A DNA stretch of 9,673 nucleotides, from NCBI GenBank assembly GCA_002308815.1, contig DBVX01000009.1, positions 166 through 9,838 of the forward strand, read 5' to 3'. Shown in pieces: positions 1-6,497 of the stretch. The position numbers were made by a program, and so were the translations under genes. Numbering within the stretch: position 1 is the first letter of the stretch; each line of letters starts with the position of its first letter. Source of the stretch: Bacteroidales bacterium UBA1253. Its GTDB lineage: Bacteria; Bacteroidota; Bacteroidia; Bacteroidales; Paludibacteraceae. The notes under the pieces were generated by a model, which saw nothing but the letters and a program-made list of their open reading frames with translations, did no database searches and had not been told where the DNA came from.

Positions 1-527
1 AGTTCGTCATCGGAGGCCCCCACGGCGACACGGGGCTGACGGGAAGGAAAATCATCGTGGACACCTACGGCGGGCGCGGAGCCCACGGCGGAGGCGCGTT
101 CTCCGGCAAGGATTCCTCGAAGGTGGACCGTTCGGCGGCGTATGCGGCGCGGTGGATTGCCAAGAACATGGTCGCGGCGGGCGTGGCGCGCGAGATGCTC
201 GTGCAGGTCAGCTATGCCATCGGAGTGGCCAAACCCGTCAATGTCTTTGTCAGCACCTACGGCACAGGCATCGTCTCCGACAGCGAGATTGCCGATAAGA
301 TCAACACCCTCTTCGACCTCACGCCTGCGGGCATCATCCGCGACCTGAACCTCAAGCAGCCGATGTACGAGGAGACTGCCTCCTACGGCCACATGGGGCG
401 CAAGCCGGAAACGGTCAAGAAGCGTTTTCTGGATGATTCGGGTCGGCCTTTTGAGAGGGATGTGGAACTCTTCACGTGGGAGCGTCTCGACCGCGTGGAG
501 CAAATCAGACAAGCATTTCACATTTGA
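1..527 (+). CDS. metK: S-adenosylmethionine synthetase, C-terminal part (5' end outside window)
   Basis: This is the C-terminal third or so of methionine adenosyltransferase, the cytosolic enzyme that makes S-adenosylmethionine from ATP and methionine. The reading frame is already open at base 3 and starts [16 protein letters not shown], so the GTG at 57 is internal and not a start. Visible family hallmarks are [13 protein letters not shown], the glycine-rich [18 protein letters not shown] loop (ATP/phosphate and metal binding), [16 protein letters not shown], and the late YGHMGR motif. The tail after this motif (about 35 residues, ending in an [12 protein letters not shown] segment) is the extended C-terminus I associate with Bacteroidetes MetK. 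Its TGA stop shares one base with the ATG of lspA, so the two are probably co-transcribed and translationally coupled. The promoter is outside the window. Identification is very secure. Confidence 0.97.
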   Translation, partial: FVIGGPHGDTGLTGRKIIVDTYGGRGAHGGGAFSGKDSSKVDRSAAYAARWIAKNMVAAGVAREMLVQVSYAIGVAKPVNVFVSTYGTGIVSDSEIADKINTLFDLTPAGIIRDLNLKQPMYEETASYGHMGRKPETVKKRFLDDSGRPFERDVELFTWERLDRVEQIRQAFHI

Positions 528-1096
528 TGGAAAAGCGTGTTCGTAACCGGTGGCTCATTGTGGCCATTATCGCGGTGGCTGTCCTGGTCGATCAGGCGGT
601 CAAACTTTACATAGCCACGCATTATGCCTTGGGTGAGAGCCGCGAGGTGCTGCCTTTCTTCTTCCTTTGCTTTGTGGAGAACGACGGCATGGCGTTCGGC
701 ATCGAGTGGTTTGACAAACTGTTCCTTACCATTTTCCGTCTGCTGGCGGTCGGTGTGCTTGGTTGGTATATGCACCGTCTTGTCAGCAGAGGGTGCCGTA
801 CGGGCTATCTGGCGATGATTGCCCTGACTACAGCGGGCGCGTTGGGCAACATCATCGACTGTGTGTTCTACGGTCGACTGTTCGGCTATGCGCCGTTCTT
901 CTACGGCAAGGTGGTCGATATGCTCTATTTCCCTGTTATAACCGACAGCGCGGGCGACTGCCTCTTCTTCAGGCCTGTGTTCAACATCGCCGACTCCTGC
1001 ATCACGGTCGCCGTCATCGCCATCCTCATCTGGTTCCGCAGGGACTTGGACGAATCGCTTTCAGAATCAGACAAACACACCGAATCTCATCAGTAA
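527..1096 (+). CDS. lspA: Lipoprotein signal peptidase (signal peptidase II)
   Basis: LspA is the inner-membrane aspartyl protease that removes the signal peptide of prolipoproteins after lipidation of the lipobox cysteine. The product is 189 residues with four hydrophobic helices (about 9-28, 65-84, 94-112, 152-170). Family motifs in order: VDQAVK (21-26), ENDGMAFGI (51-59), GALGNIID (104-111) and FNIAD (152-156). Asp111 and Asp156 are the expected catalytic pair. After Asp111 the residue is Cys where many bacteria have Arg; in my recollection Bacteroidetes LspA proteins also lack that Arg and carry a longer loop before the last helix, so I do not read this as a defect. The start was set at the ATG whose A is the last base of the metK stop; an in-frame upstream ATG at 476 lies inside metK and adds no family-like sequence. 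The lipoprotein at 8078 in this window would be a substrate. Confidence 0.93.
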   Translation: MEKRVRNRWLIVAIIAVAVLVDQAVKLYIATHYALGESREVLPFFFLCFVENDGMAFGIEWFDKLFLTIFRLLAVGVLGWYMHRLVSRGCRTGYLAMIALTTAGALGNIIDCVFYGRLFGYAPFFYGKVVDMLYFPVITDSAGDCLFFRPVFNIADSCITVAVIAILIWFRRDLDESLSESDKHTESHQ

Positions 1097-1494
1097 ATCG
1101 ACAGACGGAGAGATATCCTCCAAAGTGTGATTAAACTAAATGTTGTAAAGACATAGAATAAAAAGCGGTTTTGCTTGTTTCAGGACATTTTCAATCATCC
1201 ACAAAATTGTAATCACGTTCCTATAATAAACAAATCGTTCGCACTTTTGTGTGGACTTTTTGCATATTGGACGTGATGGGAGTGGATGCCCGAAAATGCC
1301 GATAATAATTGCAACCTGTCCGCACTTTTTATTTGTCAGTCATTTTATGCTTGCGGACGTTTAATTTAATCACTTAAAACTCGAAGCGGCAATGAGACAC
1401 AATAGCCGCACAAAAAGTATGAAAAAAATTCGGTCTATAGGTCAAAACGTAGGCTGAAATCGTTGTAACATAAACAATGATTTCAGCCTACAAA
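1097..1494. other. AT-rich intergenic region after lspA
   Basis: About 400 bases without a supported gene. It is clearly richer in A+T than the metK/lspA side. I find no TAnnTTTG promoter element with a suitably spaced TTTG, and no convincing terminator directly after lspA; the short complementarity around 1107-1122 (GGAG/CTCC flanking GATATC) is too weak to call. Two loosely similar blocks share CGCACTTTT (1240-1248 and 1321-1329) followed 20-26 bases later by GGACGT (1269-1274 and 1355-1360). A small GCGGC/GCCGC stem is possible at 1386-1409. The right end holds the inverted repeat listed separately. Confidence 0.6.
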
Positions 1495-1508
1495 ATGACC
1501 TATAGACC
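1432..1508. repeat. 35-bp imperfect inverted repeat over the start of the next gene
   Basis: The left arm (1432-1466) and right arm (1474-1508) are reverse complements over 35 positions. They are separated by a 7-base loop and interrupted by one 4-base symmetric internal mismatch and a single mismatch near the loop. The outer block is GGTCTATAGGTCA and the inner block is GTAGGCTGAAATC with its complements. The right arm contains both candidate start codons (ATG at 1477 and 1495) of the split gene that follows, so in mRNA the start would lie in the 3' side of a long hairpin. Possible roles are a translation-blocking leader, a decayed mobile element end, or a recombination site. No role can be assigned from sequence. 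Confidence 0.8.
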
Positions 1509-2239
1509 AAAAATTCTTGTTTTAGCCATCACATTGACAATGGCGACAATCGTATCATTCGCTCAGGACATTATTGTTACCCGTGACAGCAAGCGGATAG
1601 AGGCAAAGATCCTTGAGGTTTCAAGCAGCGAGGTAAAATACAAAGAAGCCTCAAACGCCGACGGTCCGACTTTCGTGTTGAACACTTCCGAAATCAACAC
1701 CATTATCTACTCCAATGGCTCTGTAAAAGTATTTGATCAGCAAGCACAACCACACACAGCAGTACAATAACAAACATGCATATTTTTCCAACAACAACTC
1801 GTATAACGACATACAATTTACGGGACTGCCAATCATCAAGGACGGTGACACGTATATTATTGGCAATCAGCGTATGAATGAAGATCAGTATTTCGAATAC
1901 ATCAAGCAAAACTGCCAAGAGGCATGGAACAGTTATCAGACAGGTTGCAAACTATGGAATAACGGTTGGACTTTCTTCGGTTTGGGTACAGGATTCCTGC
2001 TGTCAGGCTCCATTTTTTACGGAATAAGCCCTTCTTCCGCATTAGGTATAACAGGAGCTGTATTTATGACTGTCGGATCCGCTTTCGAGGTTGCATCCGT
2101 ACCGTGTCTTATCGTGGGTGGTATAAAAAAGTATAACTCACACAACGTGTATAATGAAAAATGTGCACGCCAAACCACAAAAGTGGAATTCGGCATTCAG
2201 ACATCGCAAAACGGATTGGGTCTCGCAATGAAATTCTGA
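1495..2239 (+). pseudogene. Secreted/membrane hypothetical protein gene split by a frameshift
   Basis: Two consecutive reading frames look like halves of one protein. Frame one runs from ATG 1495 (alternative ATG 1477) to TAA at 1768-1770. It begins with a signal peptide (MTYRPK, then a hydrophobic stretch ending VSFAQ) and continues with a beta-rich DIIVTRDSKRIEAK...VKYKEASNADGPTF...INTIIYSNG domain. Frame two is open from 1727 to the TGA at 2237-2239. It carries a GDTYIIGNQRM segment, YIKQNCQEAWNSY, two glycine-rich hydrophobic stretches (about 1966-2030 and 2041-2120) and a C-terminus ending NGLGLAMKF. From memory, Bacteroidetes hypothetical proteins carry these two halves in one chain. 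The shift must lie between 1727 and 1770, which includes a CACACACA tract at 1751-1758; adding one CA unit would join the frames. It may be a pseudogene, a phase-off allele or a sequencing error. No function is known to me. Confidence 0.7.
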
Positions 2240-2271
2240 TTCGGAATAGCATTCGAAACAACCGGTATGAC

Positions 2272-2316
2272 AACAGAACAATCCCATGCCAAAATATGGC
2301 ATGGGATTGTTCTGTT
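2272..2316 (+). terminator. Perfect 20-bp hairpin, probable transcription terminator
   Basis: Bases 2272-2291 (AACAGAACAATCCCATGCCA) pair without mismatch with 2297-2316 around a 5-base loop. The stem starts 33 bases after the stop of the split gene, where a terminator would be expected. What follows is not a pure T run but the T-rich TCTGT repeat, and the 3' arm of the stem already includes the first repeat unit. The structure is nearly symmetrical, so it could act on both strands. Confidence 0.65.
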
Positions 2317-2345
2317 CTGTTCTGTTCTGTTCTGTTCTGTTCTGT
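2308..2345. repeat. Pentanucleotide tandem repeat, seven TCTGT units
   Basis: Seven perfect TCTGT units occupy 2311-2345, with a TGT partial unit just before them (2308-2310). The array is non-coding: reading frames that cross it (repeated TEQNR on the minus strand, FCSVL on the plus strand) exist only because a 5-mer leaves frames open. Arrays of this type change length by slipped-strand mispairing, so copy number probably varies between strains. The array is directly continuous with the hairpin's 3' arm. Confidence 0.9.
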
Positions 2346-2366
2346 ATTATTGCCTCGATGCGCGCT

Positions 2367-2579
2367 TCAACCACCAGTCGAAAGGTTGCTGCCGGAAAGA
2401 AAGATATTGAACAATGCTGAAAGAATTTCGGCATATTGATAGCCTATGATGGTTGATCTCATATCCAATTCTTTATCAACAAGTTGTGGAATGACGTTTT
2501 GTTGAAGGAAACGATTGACGAAGAAAATTCCCCCAAAAGATGTAATGTTTTCGGATTTGATGTGTAACTTTGCGCCCAT
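2367..2579 (-). pseudogene. IS1380-family-like transposase, N-terminal remnant
   Basis: The minus strand encodes about 70 residues starting MGAKLHIKSENITSFGGIFF and continuing to a GYQYAEILSALF segment before a stop at 2367-2369. The K-IKSE-T-FGGIF opening and GYQY-EI--L motif match, as I recall them, the N-termini of Bacteroidetes IS1380-type (IS4-related) transposases, which are normally over 400 residues. The catalytic DDE core is missing, so this is a dead fragment. The sequence after the break runs straight into the TCTGT repeat, placing the deletion junction near 2345-2370. No matching terminal inverted repeat was found. The fragment shows that an insertion sequence once sat between the split hypothetical gene and the transferase operon. 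Confidence 0.68.
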
Positions 2580-2641
2580 AATTCGCAGTCGGAAATAGTT
2601 ATTTGCTTAATGTTTTTTTTCTCGACCACAAAATCAGGTGA

Positions 2642-2764
2642 ATGGTCATTGACGCAAAGGTGGATAAGGTAGTTGTGTCATCATCCGCTACGGATGGGCA
2701 GAACGCAGAGCGTACGGCAAAAGTTATGGTACAACGTATAATGGAAACAATTGACGCTTTATGA
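2642..2764 (+). CDS. 40-residue ORF overlapping the transferase gene by ATGA
   Basis: ATG at 2642 opens a 40-codon frame (starts MVIDAKVDKVVVSSS, ends QRIMETIDAL) that stops with TGA at 2762-2764. This stop overlaps the ATG of the LtaS-like gene by the four bases ATGA, the arrangement seen again between that gene and the next at 4713-4716. A stop codon immediately precedes the ATG in frame. Codon use looks ordinary for coding sequence and the predicted peptide is soluble, with a likely amphipathic C-terminal helix. It could be a small coupled leader gene, or the last codons of a larger upstream gene whose 5' part was lost when the transposase fragment arose. I do not recognise it. A chance ORF of this length is also possible. 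Confidence 0.4.
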   Translation: MVIDAKVDKVVVSSSATDGQNAERTAKVMVQRIMETIDAL

Positions 2765-4716
2765 CAAATCAAAAATCACACCCCTTACAGGAAAGCATTC
2801 TGTACTTGGTGAAACTTCATCTTTTTGGGCTTGGTGCCTTGACATTATGCAGGTTGATTCTGCTTTGGGCGAATATGCCGACAGAAGGTGTTGATTACGG
2901 ATTGCTTGGACGGTCAATGCTGATAGGGCTGAAGTTTGACAACCTGATTGTATGTTATATACAAGCATTGCCGGTGATTGCGCTGACCGTACTGACGATG
3001 TGCATGATGCATCGACCGGATGTCCGGCGGATAGTTGGTTCGTGCAAGAAAGCAATCGCTTGGGCGGAAGGTGTCTTGTATGGTTTGGTTATTATCATTG
3101 AGGTGGCAAATGCGAGATATTTTCATTTCTTTGACAATCATTTGAACTATCAGGTGACAGAGTGGTTCGGTTTTGCAGGAGACACGGCGGGAATGGTAAT
3201 GCAGGACAAGACAAACTTGTGGTTCTTGCTCATTGCAGTACTTTTGATTGTCCTTTTTTCCTTTGTTTTGACTACGATCACTCGTCGCTCCCTTTCGTAC
3301 CATTATACCCACGATACCAATACATCCTTGTCATCCTACTTGACAGGTGCGGCTGTGTGCATTGTTGTTTATGGTTTGGTTTTCATCGGGATGCGGGGGA
3401 GTTTTCAACGCTACCCGCTGAAAGTGAGTTTTGCGTATTACTGCAATAAACCTTTCTACAACAAATTGGGTGTCAATCCCGTTTTTAATATCATCAAGAC
3501 TGCGAAAAACGGCGGAAACAAGTTGCCGGATTTTCTTGCAGCAGTCAGCGAGGAGGAAGCGGAAACGTATGTCCAGGCTCAATTATCGGACAATGTTTTA
3601 TCGGCAGGACTCTCTACTGATAGTCTTTTTGCAGATACCCCTTGCCACGACCGACCGCTGAACGTTGTACTGATACTTATGGAATCAATGACCCGCGTCA
3701 ATCTTGAACGGCAATACAACGGGCAGTATCTGACCCCTTATCTTCGTGCGTTACGCGACAGCAGTTGGTATTGGAGCAACGCTTATTCGGCGGGTATTCA
3801 TACGAACAACGGGATTGTGGCATCGCAGTATGGATATGTTCCGAACTTTGCAAGAACGATGATGGAGGTGAACCCAAATCATTATACGGGTTTGCCCTAT
3901 TACTTACAACAGGCAGGTTATCATAATCTTGTATTTGTCACAGGAAATCCGCAATATGACAATATGAACAGTTTCTGGCGGGATAACTATATCCATACTA
4001 TCTATTCGCTTTATGACTATGACTCGAAGGCTGTCGTCAATAATTTCGGCGTACCGGATGACTATATGTTCCGATGGGGAATTGACAAACTCAATACGGT
4101 GGACGAGCCTTTCTTCGCCACGTTCCTAACTGTCAGCAATCATTCCCCCTACGTTGTACCCGAGGCATATCGCTCACGCGGCGAAAACGATGAGGAGCGT
4201 ATCATCGCTTATGCGGATGATGCCGTCAGACAGTTTATGACTGCCGCCAAGCAGACCGAATGGGGACAACACACGTTGTTTGTTTTGTCAGCAGATCACG
4301 GTGCGCAGTTGGCTTCACCATACGAGATGACATTGCCGTACAATGAGATACCCGTCTATTTCGTCGCACCAGGCTTGAAATGGCAGCAATACGACGAACC
4401 GGCTTCACAGATTGATATCTTCCCTACCGCATTGGCAATGCTGGGCATACCTTACGAAAACACGACCTTGGGAACGGACTTGCTGCACGGAAGCCGCCGA
4501 TACGCTTTCTTTGCGAGCAACGAGCATTTGGGCGTGAGCGACGGGGAGTGGTTCTGGTGCTATGGTATGAACAGCCGACAGGAACATTTGTACCGCATCG
4601 GCAGTCCCGAGGACGTGAAAGCGGCTTATCCCGAACGTACGGAAGAGATGCGGCGTTACGGCGTTTGTATGCAGCGCGCCAATCTGGAACGGATGAATCA
4701 GAAAAAAACGTTATGA
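2761..4716 (+). CDS. LtaS-type membrane phosphotransferase (sulfatase/alkaline phosphatase superfamily)
   Basis: A 651-residue protein of the family annotated as 'LTA synthase family' or 'sulfatase'. Members transfer phosphoglycerol or phosphoethanolamine from phospholipid onto glycans or lipids outside the cytoplasmic membrane. Five hydrophobic helices are visible (about 17-37, 61-82, 100-118, 153-173, 194-211), then a linker and an extracytoplasmic catalytic domain (about 298-580). Catalytic landmarks follow the family order: NVVLILMESM (metal ligand Glu308), GIHTNNGI (Thr348 as probable nucleophile), VSNHSPY (His461) and LSADHG (metal ligands Asp512/His513). All key residues are present, so the enzyme should be active. 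Bacteroidetes do not make lipoteichoic acid, so the substrate is probably an envelope lipid or surface glycan. No RBS or consensus promoter lies directly upstream. The gene overlaps the following GT4 gene by ATGA, suggesting a shared pathway. The exact phospho-group transferred is unknown. Confidence 0.87.
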   Translation: MTNQKSHPLQESILYLVKLHLFGLGALTLCRLILLWANMPTEGVDYGLLGRSMLIGLKFDNLIVCYIQALPVIALTVLTMCMMHRPDVRRIVGSCKKAIAWAEGVLYGLVIIIEVANARYFHFFDNHLNYQVTEWFGFAGDTAGMVMQDKTNLWFLLIAVLLIVLFSFVLTTITRRSLSYHYTHDTNTSLSSYLTGAAVCIVVYGLVFIGMRGSFQRYPLKVSFAYYCNKPFYNKLGVNPVFNIIKTAKNGGNKLPDFLAAVSEEEAETYVQAQLSDNVLSAGLSTDSLFADTPCHDRPLNVVLILMESMTRVNLERQYNGQYLTPYLRALRDSSWYWSNAYSAGIHTNNGIVASQYGYVPNFARTMMEVNPNHYTGLPYYLQQAGYHNLVFVTGNPQYDNMNSFWRDNYIHTIYSLYDYDSKAVVNNFGVPDDYMFRWGIDKLNTVDEPFFATFLTVSNHSPYVVPEAYRSRGENDEERIIAYADDAVRQFMTAAKQTEWGQHTLFVLSADHGAQLASPYEMTLPYNEIPVYFVAPGLKWQQYDEPASQIDIFPTALAMLGIPYENTTLGTDLLHGSRRYAFFASNEHLGVSDGEWFWCYGMNSRQEHLYRIGSPEDVKAAYPERTEEMRRYGVCMQRANLERMNQKKTL

Positions 4717-5861
4717 TGCGGATATATCTGGATGCGAAGAGGGCGTTTCTCAACCGGCGGGGACTGGGAAACTACAGCCGCGATGTGATTCGGCTACTCA
4801 GTTCGTTTGTTCTTGATAATGAATACTATCTGCTCACTCCACGCATCGGAAAGGAACGGGTTGCATCTCCTTCAAGGGGAGCAACTGTAACACCATCGGG
4901 CATCTGGCGATTATGTCCATCGCTTTGGCGGTCATTCGGCTGTGTGGAAACGGTAAGACAGATTGAAACACAACATGCAGGAAAGGATTCGCAGGACTCA
5001 ACTGGTATCTATTGGGGTCTGTCGGGCGAGGTGCCGTTCGGAATACGGAAAACAGGCTGCAAGGTGGTGGTAACGATGCACGATGCCATCTTTATGCGCT
5101 ACCCCGAACTGTACAGCATCGGATACAGAAAGTTGTTCACCCGCAAAGTGCAGTATGCCTGCGATGTGGCGGACCGGATTATCGCCATTTCAGAGCAGAC
5201 AAAAAGAGATTTGATCACATTCTTCCACGTGGATGAGAAAAAGATACGAGTGGTCTACCAAGGGTGCAGCCATATCTTCCGCGACTACCACCAGACCGGC
5301 AGTCAGACCAACAGCAGCAACGCCGTCCAACAACGATATGATTTGCCCGAGCGGTACCTGCTGGATGTGGGTGCGATGGAGCCGAGGAAGAACCTGCTGA
5401 ACCTTGTTCGCGGGATGGCATCGGCGGGCATAGATGTGCCGTTGGTTGCTATCGGCGGTCATTCGGAATATGCCGACCTGTGCAAGAAAGAGGCGGACAG
5501 ACTGGGTGTGAGACTCCTATTGAGGCACAATGTGAATTTCGCGGATTTTCCGGTCATTTATGCCTCTGCTGATGTGCTTTGCTATCCGAGTATATTCGAG
5601 GGTTTCGGCATCCCGATTCTGGAGGCGATGTGCGTGGGAACGCCTGTTCTGACCTCTACGGGCAGTTGCTTTAAGGAAACGGGCGGTGATGCCGCGCTAT
5701 ATGCCAATCCGGACAATCCGCAGGAGATTGGCAGACAGTTACACGAGATACTGACGAATCACGATTTGCGCGCAGAAATACGCACGAAAGGATATGTACA
5801 AGCCGACAAATTCACGGACGAGACAATTGCCCGCAATCTTATTCGGGTTCTTACGTTCTGA
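4713..5861 (+). CDS. GT4 family glycosyltransferase
   Basis: A 382-residue GT-B fold glycosyltransferase of family GT4, a retaining enzyme that uses a nucleotide-sugar donor and normally works at the cytoplasmic face of the membrane. The N-terminal half (about 1-180) has the GLGNYSRDV opening, VVTMHDAIFMRYPE (about 119-131) and ADRIIAISEQTKRDL (153-167). The C-terminal donor-binding half has VGAMEPRKNL (219-228) and the signature FEGFGIPILEAM (295-306) with the E-x7-E pair Glu296/Glu304, then GTPVLTS. The sequence resembles GT4 mannosyl/rhamnosyl-type transferases, but sugar and acceptor cannot be read from it. The start is one of two tandem ATGs (4713 or 4716); the first overlaps the stop of the transferase gene. 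An in-frame upstream extension to 4548 lies within that gene and is unlike the family. The pair probably builds and then decorates an envelope glycan or glycolipid. Confidence 0.9.
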   Translation: MMRIYLDAKRAFLNRRGLGNYSRDVIRLLSSFVLDNEYYLLTPRIGKERVASPSRGATVTPSGIWRLCPSLWRSFGCVETVRQIETQHAGKDSQDSTGIYWGLSGEVPFGIRKTGCKVVVTMHDAIFMRYPELYSIGYRKLFTRKVQYACDVADRIIAISEQTKRDLITFFHVDEKKIRVVYQGCSHIFRDYHQTGSQTNSSNAVQQRYDLPERYLLDVGAMEPRKNLLNLVRGMASAGIDVPLVAIGGHSEYADLCKKEADRLGVRLLLRHNVNFADFPVIYASADVLCYPSIFEGFGIPILEAMCVGTPVLTSTGSCFKETGGDAALYANPDNPQEIGRQLHEILTNHDLRAEIRTKGYVQADKFTDETIARNLIRVLTF

Positions 5862-5899
5862 TAATCTTCGGAGCAGCATGAAAGTTCCGTAGATTAGGC

Positions 5900-5932
5900 A
5901 TACCTTTTCGAGTCCCCGTAGAGGAAAAGTAT
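5900..5932. terminator. Possible bidirectional terminator between convergent genes
   Basis: ATACCTTTTC (5900-5909) can pair with GAAAAGTAT (5924-5932), giving nine base pairs with one bulged C around a 14-base loop. It sits in the 72-base gap between the GT4 stop and the stop of the minus-strand nucleosidase-like gene, where a shared terminator is expected. The stem is A/T-rich and no clean T run follows on either strand, so the call is tentative. Confidence 0.35.
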
Positions 5933-5933
5933 A

Positions 5934-6449
5934 TCATTGAACCCCGTTTGTGGTCTGATGATAGGTGTGCAGCGAGAGATTGTCACTGACGACTTTAAGC
6001 GCGGAAACACGCTCAAAGCCCATCGCTGCTATGTAGGCGAGTTCCATATCGAACACACAGTCACGGTAGTCTGACTGCAGCACGAAATCCGAATTGGTAT
6101 AGCACACGGCGCGTCGGTCCGCAATCGGGAACAAGGACGGTGCACTTTGAGTGTCATCAGACGCGTCGTTGCCCAAGTCGCATGGGGACAAAAACTGCTC
6201 GGGTTCGCCATACTTGCAATTGGGATGATTGAGCCTTACCTCGCTGACCTCCACCAGCGTGCCTATCTCAAAATTGGCACTGCCCGCATACCCGATGTTC
6301 AGGATGCGGGTGTCACGCGGCAAATCACGCAAGGCGCGGATGACATTCACAGCCCCGACACCGGTCACAAGGACATCCCAACGGCAATCGGGTATATACT
6401 TCTCTATCAGTTTTCTCTCGCCTTCCTCGGCTATCAGAATCAGGTTCAT
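5934..6449 (-). CDS. Short nucleoside phosphorylase/nucleosidase-like protein (MTAN/PNP-UDP superfamily)
   Basis: A 171-residue cytosolic protein of the PNP/UDP phosphorylase fold, closest in motif to 5'-methylthioadenosine/S-adenosylhomocysteine or futalosine nucleosidases. Motifs in order: MNLILIAEEGE (acidic residues 8-9 where the catalytic general acid lies in MTAN), LVTGVGAVNVIRAL (27-40), NIGYAGSA (51-58), and the purine/ribose site FDMELAYIAA (Glu136) followed by LKVVSDN (Asp156). The Glu and Asp that bind ribose and purine are present. It is shorter than the roughly 230 residues usual for MTAN; the middle (about 75-115) and the C-terminal helix look reduced, so substrate assignment is uncertain. 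The ATG at 6449 was chosen over the longer frame to 6500 because MNLILIA is the natural first strand and because the longer version would start at or upstream of the likely transcription start. It has its own consensus promoter (6498-6529) and faces the GT4 gene tail to tail. Confidence 0.78.
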   Translation of the reverse strand: MNLILIAEEGERKLIEKYIPDCRWDVLVTGVGAVNVIRALRDLPRDTRILNIGYAGSANFEIGTLVEVSEVRLNHPNCKYGEPEQFLSPCDLGNDASDDTQSAPSLFPIADRRAVCYTNSDFVLQSDYRDCVFDMELAYIAAMGFERVSALKVVSDNLSLHTYHQTTNGVQ

Positions 6450-6497
6450 ACGGATAAATTGAATTAGTGAATCCAACATTAGGAAAAACAGACAGCG

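Noticed and set aside
1220..1230. TATAAT-like word in CCTATAATAAAC as a promoter
   Set aside because: Bacteroidetes primary sigma factor does not use the TATAAT -10 element, and no partner element is placed suitably.
1477..1494. ATG 1477 as the start of the split gene
   Set aside because: It is possible, but ATG 1495 gives a normal signal peptide directly (MTYRPK then a hydrophobic core); the extra six residues come from the hairpin arm.
2308..2345. Pentamer array considered as a CRISPR-like array
   Set aside because: The units are five bases with no spacers; it is a simple tandem repeat.
2138..2439. ORFs on both strands crossing the TCTGT array, with repeated TEQNR or FCSVL peptides
   Set aside because: The repetitive peptides are the pentamer array read in frame; the ORFs also run into the end of the split gene and the hairpin and match no protein family.
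2565..2572. TAACTTTG, a perfect -7 element that could serve the 40-codon ORF and transferase operon
   Set aside because: No TTTG lies 19-21 bases upstream, and the octamer falls within the transposase fragment's codons, so it is probably coincidental.
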